DNA from: Shewanella algidipiscicola
GTDB lineage: Bacteria; Pseudomonadota; Gammaproteobacteria; Enterobacterales; Shewanellaceae
Assembly: GCF_003605125.1 (NCBI RefSeq)
Contig: NZ_QPQT01000002.1
Span: forward strand, 248,001-312,000
Direction of reading: 5' to 3'
Length of the DNA stretch: 64,000 bases
Part shown: piece after piece, positions 8,470 through 16,710 of the stretch
Layout of the letters: each line of letters begins with the position of its first letter
Position numbering within the stretch: position 1 is the stretch's first letter
Program-made: the position numbers and the translations under genes
The notes under the pieces: generated by a model
What the model saw: only the letters and a program-made list of their open reading frames with translations
The model's database searches: none
What the model was told of the DNA's origin: nothing

Positions 8470-9417
8470 TTATGACTTAATACGAGCTTCGATAGCGTCC
8501 ATCAACATGCCAGTAATATCGACGTCATAGGCTGCCTGGATCTCTTTGATACAGGTTGGGCTGGTGACATTAATTTCAGTCAGTTTGTCGCCAATCACAT
8601 CTAAACCGACGAAAATCAGTCCACGTTTTTTCAACTCAGGGCCAATCGCATTGGCAATGGCCCAATCGCTTTCAGACAAAGGCTGCGCCACACCTTTACC
8701 GCCAGCGGCTAAGTTACCACGGGTCTCACCCTTTTGCGGGATCCGCGCCAAGCTATAAGGCACAGGTTGGCCATCGACCACTAAGATCCGTTTGTCACCT
8801 GAGGTGATATCTGGGATAAAGGCTTGCGCCATGGCATATTGCTGACCGTGGTTGGTGAGGGTTTCGATGATCACCCCAAGGTTCGGATCGTTTTGCTTCA
8901 CGCGGAAAATCGAGCTGCCGCCCATACCATCCAATGGCTTTAAGATGATATCGCCCTTTTGTTGATAAAAAGCACGAATACGCGCAGCATCGCGCGTCAC
9001 TATGGTTTCAGGGGTAAACTCACTAAACCAAGCGGTAAACAGTTTTTCGTTGGCATCACGCAAGCTTTGCGGCTTGTTGACGATTAGCACACCTTGCTCT
9101 TCGGCGCGCTCCAGCATATAAGTGGCGTAGATGAACTCGGTATCAAACGGCGGATCTTTGCGCATTAAGATAACATCGAGCTCAGCCATCGGGGTGTCGA
9201 CGGCGTCACCTAACTGATACCAGTTTTGCTCATCCTGCTGCACTGTTAATGGGCGCATGGTCGCCATGGCGACGCCATTGACCATGGCAAGATCATGCAT
9301 CTCCATATAGAACAGCTGATAACCCCGAGATTGGGCCGCCATCAGCATGGCGAAACTAGAGTCTTTCTTGATGTTGATGTCGCTGATGGGGTCCATCACG
9401 ATGCCAAGCTTAATCAT
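8470..9417 (-). CDS. gshB: Glutathione synthetase
   Basis: The 315-aa protein (E. coli 315-316) begins MIKLGIVMDPISDINIKKDS, the usual GshB N-terminus, and carries the ATP-grasp features LKPLDGMGGSSIFR and EINVTSPTCIKEIQ. It joins glycine to gamma-glutamylcysteine using ATP in the cytoplasm. The reading frame stays open 27 codons further upstream, but the ATG at 9417 has GGAAAGAGAG just before it and matches the family start. It follows rsmE by 46 bases in the conserved sprT-endA-rsmE-gshB order. Confidence 0.95.
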   Translation of the reverse strand: MIKLGIVMDPISDINIKKDSSFAMLMAAQSRGYQLFYMEMHDLAMVNGVAMATMRPLTVQQDEQNWYQLGDAVDTPMAELDVILMRKDPPFDTEFIYATYMLERAEEQGVLIVNKPQSLRDANEKLFTAWFSEFTPETIVTRDAARIRAFYQQKGDIILKPLDGMGGSSIFRVKQNDPNLGVIIETLTNHGQQYAMAQAFIPDITSGDKRILVVDGQPVPYSLARIPQKGETRGNLAAGGKGVAQPLSESDWAIANAIGPELKKRGLIFVGLDVIGDKLTEINVTSPTCIKEIQAAYDVDITGMLMDAIEARIKS

Positions 9418-9463
9418 CTCTCTTTCCTTATTCAATTGTGGCGCATTCGTTGTGGCGATTGGG

Positions 9464-10195
9464 TTAGCCCAAGTCGCCGAAATTAAGTTGTAGTGCACTT
9501 ATGGCAGTTAAGGCTGCTGTTTCGGTGCGCAGTACCCTTGGGCCTAAGAGCACATCGGTAAAGTTGTCTTGTTCTGTCAGCGCAATCTCTTGCTCCGATA
9601 ATCCACCTTCTGGGCCAATCAGCAGGCGTACACGCGTGGTATTAAGTGCTAAGCCTTTGATACCGTGTGAGGCTCTTGGATGTAAATTGAGCTTAATGGC
9701 GGTGCTACTCTCATGGCTCCAGTCTGCTAATGCCATGGCGGGTCGCACGACAGGGACCACGCTGCGACCCGATTGTTCGCAAGCGCTAATCACAATTTTT
9801 TGCCATTGCTGAATCTTTTTCTCTAAGCGTTCGCCCGATAATTTAACTCCGCAACGCTCTGAAAATAGAGGTGTTATTGTATTCACGCCCAGTTCAACTG
9901 ACTTTTGGATGGTAAAGTCCATTCTATCGCCGCGGGAGATCACTTGCCCAAGATGCAGGTGCAGTGGTGATTCATTGTCGTTAACCGTTTTAGTTAAGAC
10001 CTTCACTTCGACATTTTTCTTACTGGCACTGACGATCTCGGCTACATAATTGTGACCATCACCATTGAACAGTTCAAGCTGTTCACCTGGGCCCATTCGC
10101 AGTACGCGGCCTACATGTCCAGCCGCTTCAGCATCGAGCATAACGCTAGAGGCTAGGTCTAAGGAGCCTGCTTGGTAAATTCTGGGTATTCTCAT
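9464..10195 (-). CDS. rsmE: 16S rRNA (uracil1498-N3)-methyltransferase RsmE
   Basis: The 243-aa protein starts [10 protein letters not shown] and has the SPOUT-fold C-terminus with [14 protein letters not shown] and [16 protein letters not shown], both typical RsmE signatures for SAM binding in the trefoil knot. An N-terminal PUA-like domain precedes it. It methylates U1498 of 16S rRNA. The ATG lies three bases after the endA stop with GGAG inside endA, so translation is probably coupled. Confidence 0.95.
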   Translation of the reverse strand: MRIPRIYQAGSLDLASSVMLDAEAAGHVGRVLRMGPGEQLELFNGDGHNYVAEIVSASKKNVEVKVLTKTVNDNESPLHLHLGQVISRGDRMDFTIQKSVELGVNTITPLFSERCGVKLSGERLEKKIQQWQKIVISACEQSGRSVVPVVRPAMALADWSHESSTAIKLNLHPRASHGIKGLALNTTRVRLLIGPEGGLSEQEIALTEQDNFTDVLLGPRVLRTETAALTAISALQLNFGDLG

Positions 10196-10198
10196 CTG

Positions 10199-10957
10199 CT
10201 ACTCCGCAGTTTGCTGTATCTTGGCTTGTTGCTGACACTGGCTTTGCACAAATGGGTTATGGTTGCCCTGACGTGTGGCGATGGCGTTATCGCGTCGGCA
10301 CTCAATAGTATCAACTGGATAGGTTTTATCCCATGCTTTAAACAGGTTTAGCTGACTTTTGGCAATTTGTAAGCCGTAAGTCTGCTGCATATAAAGGTAG
10401 GTACGCGCGATCTGTCCACGGGTATGGGGTGGTGGTTCCACTTTACGAGACTTGAAATCGACGACCATGGCACATTGACCATACTGCTCCGGTGTTGCGT
10501 TCCACTGGCTAAAGCGGTAGTTGCTGCGATCGCCATTGACTTCGCCGATAGCAGGCACCAAATTATGCAGGTCACTTTCCATTTTTTTAAACAGATTATC
10601 GCTCTTGCCGCAATGTTTACGGCCACCTTGTTGCCAACATTGGCGTTGATGACCAAACTCCCACGCGGGCACTATGTGCTCCCATTCAATTCTGCTGGCG
10701 CGTTTTTGTTGCTTACGCACCTGGTAACCACAGCGATTAAAGTCCGGTTGCCACAGCTTCCCCTTAATGGTGATATCGCAGCCGCAATAAAAACTGGTGG
10801 TGGTAAGGTCTTGACTGTAAATCGTGCGCGCAATTTTTTTGGCTTGGTTAAAACTGCTAGGGTGCGAGGCAAGGGTATTGGCCGACACCAGTGATAATAC
10901 CAGCAACGCCATTGCCCTCAGCACCAAATGGTGCCGAGCATAAATATTTCTTAACAC
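10199..10957 (-). CDS. endA: Endonuclease I
   Basis: The 252-aa protein has a signal peptide with a basic start ([10 protein letters not shown]) and hydrophobic core to about residue 30, then the nuclease domain with [13 protein letters not shown] (catalytic His of the beta-beta-alpha metal motif), [21 protein letters not shown] and eight Cys residues for disulfides. It is a periplasmic or secreted non-specific DNase. The start chosen is GTG at 10957, six bases after AGGGA; an internal ATG at 10912 has a poorly spaced site. It lies in the conserved sprT-endA-rsmE-gshB group. Confidence 0.9.
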   Translation of the reverse strand: MLRNIYARHHLVLRAMALLVLSLVSANTLASHPSSFNQAKKIARTIYSQDLTTTSFYCGCDITIKGKLWQPDFNRCGYQVRKQQKRASRIEWEHIVPAWEFGHQRQCWQQGGRKHCGKSDNLFKKMESDLHNLVPAIGEVNGDRSNYRFSQWNATPEQYGQCAMVVDFKSRKVEPPPHTRGQIARTYLYMQQTYGLQIAKSQLNLFKAWDKTYPVDTIECRRDNAIATRQGNHNPFVQSQCQQQAKIQQTAE

Positions 10958-10980
10958 ATCTAATCCCTAAAAAGATAACA

Positions 10981-11030
10981 AAGCTTGCCAGGCACAGTGG
11001 CGAGTGACGCGGCAGGGCCATGGCAAGCTT
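10981..11030. repeat. Perfect 10-bp inverted repeat upstream of endA
   Basis: AAGCTTGCCA at 10981-10990 and TGGCAAGCTT at 11021-11030 enclose 30 bases. In RNA of the minus strand this forms a stem-loop in the endA leader, 24 bases before its start. There is no T-run, so it is more likely an mRNA-processing or attenuation element than a terminator. Confidence 0.45.
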
Positions 11031-11148
11031 AATGACAGCACTTCGGCTGTTTGGTGCCGATTTTACGGGATGGGGCGCAGCTTAAGCAAGCGGCGAGGAG
11101 AACCGCCGTCGCTCGATGTTGCGTTGCTTTGTCGATAATCTTGGTCAT
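11029..11148 (-). CDS. Possible 39-aa Cys-rich small protein between sprT and endA
   Basis: An ATG at 11148, 11 bases after the sprT stop, opens a 39-codon frame beginning MTKIIDKATQ, with a hydrophobic AVLLAACLSC patch and the C-terminus PKCCH. It holds four Cys residues. The ribosome site (ACGAG) is too close to the ATG to be strong. The position in a tight operon makes it plausible, but it could be chance. No family is recognised. Confidence 0.3.
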   Translation of the reverse strand: MTKIIDKATQHRATAVLLAACLSCAPSRKIGTKQPKCCH

Positions 11149-11159
11149 CTCGTGCTCGA

Positions 11160-11723
11160 CTAAGCCGAGGTGAGGGTCTGTTTACAACGCCGGCAGCGAT
11201 AACGAGTTTGCTCTCGTACCACTTTATTGTGACGGCGAATGCTCAACGAAACCGGGCCACAATCACAGCGATAAGCGAAGGTTTTTCCTTGTACTGAACG
11301 GGTATCTAAGCTGTGAGTTGTGCTGGGTGTCAGTTTAAACAGAGTTGTCATTAGGGTTTGCCACTCAATGCCATGGGGCTTGACGCGGCCATAAAGCTGG
11401 TGGGCGAGCAGATGACAGATCTCGTGGGGGACGACCTGAGTTAAAAATATCTCTGGGTTTTCTTCGAGTAAGACGGCATTAAACCTCAACTTATTGAGTT
11501 GTAAATGCGCTGTACCAGCACTTTTACCTCTGAGTTTAAAGTTAACTTCTGGGCGAGGAAAACGGCGCTGTAATTGATGCTCAGCATGTTGGTAACAAAG
11601 GTCAACTTGGGCCAGTATTTGTGCTTGGTTGTCTGTCTGTGGCAATTGTGTTGTTGCAGCAGGTGATAAGCAAGCCTTAAGCGTCATACCTTTCTTAATT
11701 AGTGTGTTAATGCGTTGATACAT
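11160..11723 (-). CDS. sprT: SprT-family zinc metalloprotease-like protein
   Basis: The 187-aa protein has the HExxH zinc motif as HEICH at residues 100-104 and a C-terminal zinc ribbon with CDC near 155 and CRRC near 179. This is the SprT architecture, related to the protease domain of eukaryotic Spartan. The bacterial role is not well defined. It heads the minus-strand group sprT-endA-rsmE-gshB, an order shared with E. coli. The ribosome site is weak. Length is near the E. coli protein (165 aa), with a longer N-terminus. Confidence 0.85.
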   Translation of the reverse strand: MYQRINTLIKKGMTLKACLSPAATTQLPQTDNQAQILAQVDLCYQHAEHQLQRRFPRPEVNFKLRGKSAGTAHLQLNKLRFNAVLLEENPEIFLTQVVPHEICHLLAHQLYGRVKPHGIEWQTLMTTLFKLTPSTTHSLDTRSVQGKTFAYRCDCGPVSLSIRRHNKVVREQTRYRCRRCKQTLTSA

Positions 11724-11778
11724 CTTAAATCTTATGTTTGCGCCCCAGTGTGGTTAGGGGCGCTGTTGGTTCTGGGGA

Positions 11779-12939
11779 TTATAACCGAGTTGCTGCGGCT
11801 TCGACCATAGTGGTTATCTGATCGACAATCGCCATCTCAGTGGCGGGATCGTGGCGACTGACCCGCGGGGTGTGAATATGGCCTACCTTAATGGCACTAT
11901 TAAATTGCTGCCCTAACAGCACGGCACGGTAGGAGATCTCATTGGAGAGATAACCGCCGCCAGAGCCTTCAACCGAGGTTGCATTTTGCAACTCGAGTAA
12001 TGAGTCGGCGCTAAAAGTTCCTTTTGTTAATGTGGTCACAGTTCGATTGTCATTGATTGGCCAGCGTCCTTCGATGTTTTGCATTGCGTCTACTGGCAAT
12101 GAAAACTCCACAAATTCAGGGCCGTTTAAGGTGTTGCCCTCTAGTAATGGTGCTTTAGGTGCGGCTGGGGTCGCCCCCGTCATGATGTTGAGGTTGTCGG
12201 GAGCATCGGCACTGCGGTTACGGCCTGGGAAGCGTTCTAAATCGAAGTTATCTCGACCCATACTGACGGTAAAAATAGCATCGACGCGGTTATCGCGATA
12301 GATGGGGGTGAGAAGTGACTCAATGATCCCTTGGTCAAAGTCGGCAAATCTAACTGGTACCATAACTGTTTCAATTTGAGCTTGCTTGCCATTAACCGTG
12401 AAGTGGTAACCATCTAGAGCTAAAGCAGCTAAGCCTGAGGGGTTACTTTGGTCAATATCGCGATCGAGAAAGAAGGGATCGAAGCCCGTTAAGAGTATGC
12501 GAATTTGGTTATTAGGTTTGAAATTGATGTCGCTAAAGCCACGGGAGGATTTCTCTACAGCGTTAAGCAATATGTTGCGTTGCCAGGGGGCAATGTTAAA
12601 TGCAGGTTGATGCTGTTTTAGTTGAGTTTTCATCGCTAGACGACTCCAATAGAGCGGCCTATCATCCTGACCGCCAGATTGTACGTCCCTGACCGCTTGT
12701 TGCCACAAACGCTCACCCTGACGAGCAACCATCTGGGTCATCACTAGTTCGTCAGACTGACGTAAGTATTTTTGCCGTAAGTCATCAATCATCGCCTGAT
12801 ATCGATTGACTACGTTTGGCATGGCCGCACTGGCCTTAGGTAAACGCGCCTCTTCAACGTCTGTTTTAGCTAATGTAGGTAAGGCGATAAGGTTTGTTGC
12901 AAGCAAGGTGAATAGCAGTGCCGAGCGCAGGTGAATCAT
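11779..12939 (-). CDS. Exported pyroglutamyl-peptidase I-like protein, catalytic Cys replaced
   Basis: The 386-aa product has a signal peptide (cleavage probably after TLA, residue 24), about 120 helical residues, then a domain resembling peptidase C15: RILLTGFDPF (148-156), NPSGLAAL, and SMGRDNFDLERFPGRN with Glu235 in place of the catalytic Glu. Known C15 enzymes have Cys in a GTxVCN motif; here the equivalent stretch is GGGYLSN with Ser332. The His motif is kept as HIHTP (His356). Known enzymes are cytoplasmic, about 215 aa, and remove N-terminal pyroglutamate. A periplasmic serine variant or a binding protein are both possible. AAGGA before the ATG supports the start. Confidence 0.65.
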   Translation of the reverse strand: MIHLRSALLFTLLATNLIALPTLAKTDVEEARLPKASAAMPNVVNRYQAMIDDLRQKYLRQSDELVMTQMVARQGERLWQQAVRDVQSGGQDDRPLYWSRLAMKTQLKQHQPAFNIAPWQRNILLNAVEKSSRGFSDINFKPNNQIRILLTGFDPFFLDRDIDQSNPSGLAALALDGYHFTVNGKQAQIETVMVPVRFADFDQGIIESLLTPIYRDNRVDAIFTVSMGRDNFDLERFPGRNRSADAPDNLNIMTGATPAAPKAPLLEGNTLNGPEFVEFSLPVDAMQNIEGRWPINDNRTVTTLTKGTFSADSLLELQNATSVEGSGGGYLSNEISYRAVLLGQQFNSAIKVGHIHTPRVSRHDPATEMAIVDQITTMVEAAATRL

Positions 12940-13339
12940 TGCCGTATCCTTTCAAGGGTTATTTGTGCGGTAAATACACGCAATATCAGTTGCCTAAACT
13001 GCTATGACATGGTGCTATTTTGACCTCAGTATGCATCAGAATAACGACGATGGAAAGTTACCTAGGCTCAATGATGATAGCACTAGGATGTCATGGTAAC
13101 CATCGGGTGACTAACGAGGTTTAAGGATAGGATGTTATGTATTTTTCATTAAATTGAGTTAATAAAATTTATTTTATCTAAATAGTATTTTATTACTATA
13201 CTTTCTTATTTTAAATCATCCGTAAAGTTGAATATTTAATTTTGCATTGGTATTTAATTGTGCTTTTAGTTTTGTTTTCAATGGTGTCGATAAGTTTAGG
13301 TGCGGTCATGGTGTTGAGAGCCAATAAAGGGAGTTTGAT
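12940..13339. other. AT-rich region upstream of the sigma-54 activator
   Basis: No gene is supported here. From about 13130 to 13270 the base content drops to very AT-rich, suggesting the border of a horizontally acquired block that continues into the amyloid operon. The promoter of the activator gene should lie here; no confident -35/-10 pair was assigned. Confidence 0.4.
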
Positions 13340-14671
13340 ATGAGGTGTCTTAGCGTTATTGGGCATATTTATGATGATGGGTTGTGTAAAGGGTTAAAGA
13401 CTCATGGTATTTTTACCGAATTTCATGATGTTGAGAATATGCAAAGTTTTAATTTCAATATAGATATATTACTACTGGATTTAAGAGGTGTGGATCAAAC
13501 CGATTGGGCAGAATTGATACTTAATCAGCTAAATAAAAATACCTTAGTATTAATGTTGGTTGAAAATAAACAGTTACAAGTCAATAGTATTCAAATGCTT
13601 ATTTCAAAATATGCTTGGGATTACCATACTGCACCATTTGAGGTAGATAGATTAACACGCATATTAGGGCACGCATTAGGCTTGATTAGAATACGCTTAA
13701 GGTGTGCAGCCCAAGCTAATAACTCCCTACATTTTCCCTCAAAAACTATCATGTGCTCTCGGGTGATGCAGGCCTTGAGTAAACAGATTTATCGCGCGGC
13801 ACCAACCGATATCCCTATTCTTATTCGTGGAGAAAGTGGCACGGGTAAAGAGCTGATTGCTCGCGAAATACATCAAAAATCTCAACGTACATCAGGTGAA
13901 TTTGTTGCGGTAAATTGCGGGTCATTGATTTCAGGTGTAGTGCAATCTGAATTATTCGGCCATGAAAAAGGGGCTTTTACTGGAGCCATAAACCGGCATA
14001 AAGGCAAAATAAGCCAAGCTCATGGCGGCACGTTATTTTTGGATGAGGTAGGCGACTTACCTCTGGATCAACAGGTTAATCTGCTGCGTTTTTTACAAGA
14101 AGGTACCTTTGATGCAGTCGGTGGAAGTCAGCCGACCTCTGTTGATGTGCGTATTGTGGCCGCGACACATATCGATTTAGATGCAGCGATTAAGCGCGGT
14201 GAGTTTCGCTTAGACCTGTTTTATCGTTTAAATGGCCTCACGCTTGAGTTGCCACCACTGCGAGATCGTAAGGAGGATATCATCTCTCTTGCTGAGCACT
14301 TTTGTCAGAAATATGCCGCAGAGTATGCTGTAGGGGGGTGTCATTTTAGCGAACAAGCTAAAACCGCTATGTTAGAGCACCAGTGGACAGGTAATGTACG
14401 TGAATTAATTAATCGTATTCGTCGTGCGGTACTACTATGCGAAACCGGTATTATACAAGCTTCTGATCTAGAACTTGAAAATTCAATTAATCAATCCTGT
14501 TTTGCTAGAGGCTTAAAGAAAATTAAAGATGAAGTAGAAAAAAACACCCTTATCCAAGTCATGGAGAAACACAGCGGAAAAATGGATGTTGTGGCAAATG
14601 ATCTTCAAATATCAAGAGCAACATTATATCGCCTAATTGATAAGCATGACATTTATGCAATCGATTCTTAA
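13340..14671 (+). CDS. Sigma-54-dependent activator of the Fap-like operon (VpsR/FleQ-like)
   Basis: The 443-aa protein has a degenerate receiver-like N-terminus (1-120) ending in YHTAPFEVDRLTRILGHALG, as in the VpsR group. The AAA+ domain shows GESGTGK (164-170), GAFTGA for sigma-54 contact (211-216) and TLFLDEVGDL (231-240). A Fis-type helix-turn-helix, MDVVANDLQISRATLYRLI, ends the protein. The usual phospho-Asp pocket is not intact, so control is likely by ligand or abundance; VpsR and FleQ sense cyclic di-GMP, but this is only suggested here. GGGAG lies six bases before the ATG. It sits directly upstream of the amyloid genes, whose promoter is of the -24/-12 type. Confidence 0.85.
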   Translation: MRCLSVIGHIYDDGLCKGLKTHGIFTEFHDVENMQSFNFNIDILLLDLRGVDQTDWAELILNQLNKNTLVLMLVENKQLQVNSIQMLISKYAWDYHTAPFEVDRLTRILGHALGLIRIRLRCAAQANNSLHFPSKTIMCSRVMQALSKQIYRAAPTDIPILIRGESGTGKELIAREIHQKSQRTSGEFVAVNCGSLISGVVQSELFGHEKGAFTGAINRHKGKISQAHGGTLFLDEVGDLPLDQQVNLLRFLQEGTFDAVGGSQPTSVDVRIVAATHIDLDAAIKRGEFRLDLFYRLNGLTLELPPLRDRKEDIISLAEHFCQKYAAEYAVGGCHFSEQAKTAMLEHQWTGNVRELINRIRRAVLLCETGIIQASDLELENSINQSCFARGLKKIKDEVEKNTLIQVMEKHSGKMDVVANDLQISRATLYRLIDKHDIYAIDS

Positions 14672-14672
14672 T

Positions 14673-14688
14673 TCTCAGTTTTGAGACG
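14673..14688. promoter_or_regulatory. Enhancer-like site 1 for the sigma-54 activator
   Basis: TCTCAGTTTTGAGACG is an imperfect palindrome (TCTCA/TGAGA). A second copy with 13 of 16 identical bases lies at 14740. It is centred about 124 bases before the -24 element, starting just after the activator stop codon. Confidence 0.55.
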
Positions 14689-14703
14689 CTGATGTTAATT
14701 TTC

Positions 14704-14738
14704 AATAATAATAAGATCAAGGTCTTATTATTTTTTTT
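14704..14738 (+). terminator. AT-rich terminator of the activator gene
   Basis: AATAATAAGA (14707-14716) pairs perfectly with TCTTATTATT (14723-14732) around a six-base loop and runs into eight T residues. It lies between the two enhancer-like sites and separates the activator transcript from the amyloid operon. Confidence 0.7.
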
Positions 14739-14739
14739 G

Positions 14740-14755
14740 TATCAACTTTGAGACG
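14740..14755. promoter_or_regulatory. Enhancer-like site 2 for the sigma-54 activator
   Basis: TATCAACTTTGAGACG matches site 1 at 13 of 16 positions and lies 67 bases downstream of it, about 57 bases before the -24 element. The spacing to the promoter is typical of sigma-54 enhancers. Confidence 0.55.
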
Positions 14756-14803
14756 TTTTTTTTATTAATAATATAAGGTGTTGATCTTTAAAGCTTCATT
14801 TTT

Positions 14804-14820
14804 TGGCCTGTTATTTGCTC
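14804..14820 (+). promoter_or_regulatory. Sigma-54 (-24/-12) promoter of the Fap-like operon
   Basis: TGGC at 14804 and TTGC at 14815 put GG and GC exactly ten bases apart, the required sigma-54 geometry. Transcription would start near 14830, leaving about 34 bases of leader before the ATG of the first amyloid gene, which has a GAAGAGGG ribosome site. Confidence 0.75.
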
Positions 14821-14863
14821 TATTCATTAGACGATTGCTACTAATCTAGATGAAGAGGGCTAA

Positions 14864-15538
14864 ATGAGACTAAGTTACGGACAACGGTGTTTATGTTTAT
14901 TATTTAGCGCGATGGCTTGTACTGTTATTGCCGATACGAATCATAATAGCCCTGATATGGGAGAGTCCAACGTAGATGGCTCAAGTGTGGCAAGCCTGAG
15001 TGTTGATGCCCAGAGCTATGCCATTGATTTTCCAGGCAATACAGCCATCATCGCGCCGCAGGCTTTTTTAAATGCTCAGGGTCGAGTAGCAATTAATCAA
15101 TCAGCTGGCGTTCAAAACTCACAAACCAATAGTCATGCGATCGGTGGGCAAGTCGTCATCCTCTCTAATCAGAAAAACCCTTACATTGCCGACAGCACTT
15201 ACGGTGATGCTATCAATCAAACGTCAATCGAAGAGTTAGCGTTTGAAAATAGCCAAGGGCTGATCAGTATCAATCAGGTCAGTGGCCAAGGAAACATTCA
15301 AGCTAATCTTGGGGCCATAGCGCTTCAATCTGTTGTTGGTTTTGGTCTCGATGACAAGTCACTTGAAAGTGTGACCAGTCCCAGTGCTTTGCCTATTGGT
15401 CATCTTGATAATAATCAGTCTTTTATCGCTTCTGATAGTTTTGAAAATGTGCAAGGTATAGTGCAAATCAACCAAATTTCTGGCGATGGTAACACCGCCA
15501 TAAATCAGTTCTCGCTGCAGTTACCAAGTGGGAATTAA
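14864..15538 (+). CDS. FapB-like minor amyloid subunit
   Basis: The 224-aa protein has a signal peptide (cleavage probably after VIA, residue 23) and three imperfect repeats at about residues 67-92, 127-152 and 193-218. Each follows F-x-N-x-Q-G-x-x-x-I-N-Q-x-x-G-x-x-N, the Gln/Asn/Gly pattern of Fap amyloid repeats. Being first in the operon, shorter than the next gene and having variable repeats, it corresponds best to FapB, the proposed nucleator in Pseudomonas. No Cys remains after signal cleavage. It is exported to the surface, presumably through the FapF-like channel. Identity rests on repeats and gene order. Confidence 0.72.
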   Translation: MRLSYGQRCLCLLFSAMACTVIADTNHNSPDMGESNVDGSSVASLSVDAQSYAIDFPGNTAIIAPQAFLNAQGRVAINQSAGVQNSQTNSHAIGGQVVILSNQKNPYIADSTYGDAINQTSIEELAFENSQGLISINQVSGQGNIQANLGAIALQSVVGFGLDDKSLESVTSPSALPIGHLDNNQSFIASDSFENVQGIVQINQISGDGNTAINQFSLQLPSGN

Positions 15539-15562
15539 ATCATCCTAATGGAGAAATGGAAA

Positions 15563-16639
15563 ATGGAAATGAAAATGAAGAAATTAACCTTAGTAATGTG
15601 TATTAGTGCAGCAATTAGTGCCAATGCGTTTGCCAATGGTGAAACAGATTCAGATAGTTCTGTTGAGCTCAAAAAGGAAGTGAGTGTTACCAAGGATCTT
15701 GAGTATAAAGGTAAAGTTAAAATTTCAGGTGATATCGGGGTTAATGGCTTAGGTATGGCTGTAGTTGAGAATAATCAAGAAGTGGGGGCTAATATTGTCG
15801 GTAACTCTTACGTTGATAATGCGGCTTCAGTTTCCGATGAGGCTTTTAGTAATGCCAGCGGTAATATTGGGGTAAACCAAGCGGCGGGCGACAATAATGT
15901 GCAAGGGAATTCTGCAGCACTCGCATCGATAGATGCCTCGTTTGCGTTTGGCTCTGGTGATGCTGAAATTTTCAGTAGTCAACGTGGTACATTCAATGGT
16001 ACTGGGAATTATGCCTCCACCAATAGTGCCAGCATTAGTAGCTCAGCATTCAATGGGGCTTCGGGTAATATAGGTGTGAACATCGCATCAGGTGCCAACA
16101 ATGTTCAAGCCAATAATATGGCTGCTTCAGCACATACGGGTAGCTTAGGTGAAGCGACGGTCTCAAACACCCAAGTTACAGGTCATAATATCACTTTAAA
16201 TGAAAGCGCTTTGCAGAATACAGCTGAATCTGTTGATGTGACGTTAACATTAGATGCATCGGGTACCTATGCAGGAAGTTCAACTCAGAATGGTGGTTTT
16301 TATCCAGAAATTTGGCAGGATAATGGGGCTCATGATGATGGTGACGATTCCGTATTGTGGGGTCATATGGATATGGACGGTGAAAACCCAGGTGGTGATA
16401 CTCTCGATTTTGATGAATCAGGTACACTTGAGTTAGCTGGTACTGTGACTGGTTCAATGCCTTTCGTTATTGAAAGCGTTACTCAAAAAACCACTAATAC
16501 CGTTGCTATAGCGGGTGGTGCTTTCCAAAATGCGTCAGGTAATATTGGCGTCAATATGGCGTCGGGTACTGGCAACCTACAGTCAAACAACCTGTCTCTT
16601 ACAAGCATGACTGGAGGAGCTATCGTATCTGAACAATAA
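15563..16639 (+). CDS. FapC-like major amyloid subunit
   Basis: The 358-aa product has a signal peptide ending near ANAFA and three strong repeats at about residues 94-120, 162-188 and 320-346, with the core SGNIGVNxAxGxxNxQxN that marks FapC. The R1-R2 linker is about 41 residues; the R2-R3 linker is about 131 residues, acidic (HDDGDDS, DMDGENPGGD) and beta-rich. The CxxC motif near the C-terminus of Pseudomonas FapC is absent. Several in-frame ATGs occur (15548, 15563, 15569, 15575); 15563 is best placed after GGAG. It is probably the main fibre protein of biofilm matrix, secreted via the FapF-like pore. Confidence 0.78.
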   Translation: MEMKMKKLTLVMCISAAISANAFANGETDSDSSVELKKEVSVTKDLEYKGKVKISGDIGVNGLGMAVVENNQEVGANIVGNSYVDNAASVSDEAFSNASGNIGVNQAAGDNNVQGNSAALASIDASFAFGSGDAEIFSSQRGTFNGTGNYASTNSASISSSAFNGASGNIGVNIASGANNVQANNMAASAHTGSLGEATVSNTQVTGHNITLNESALQNTAESVDVTLTLDASGTYAGSSTQNGGFYPEIWQDNGAHDDGDDSVLWGHMDMDGENPGGDTLDFDESGTLELAGTVTGSMPFVIESVTQKTTNTVAIAGGAFQNASGNIGVNMASGTGNLQSNNLSLTSMTGGAIVSEQ

Positions 16640-16710
16640 TTACTCAGCATTCTTTTAGTATCGCAGTGGCTCAAGATGCTTTGAGCTACTGCATCACTAA
16701 GGACACCCAG

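Noticed and set aside
9418-9498. N-terminal extension of GshB
   Set aside because: The extra 27 codons overlap the rsmE stop region, lack a ribosome site and are not in the family.
14864-16639. Curli (CsgA/CsgB) genes
   Set aside because: The repeats have the GNIGVN-x-A-x-G form of Fap and the neighbours are a C39 peptidase and a FapF-like channel, not csgEFG.
16191-16674. Minus-strand frames antisense to the FapC-like gene
   Set aside because: They are shadows of the repeat protein's reading frame with unusual composition and no start signals.
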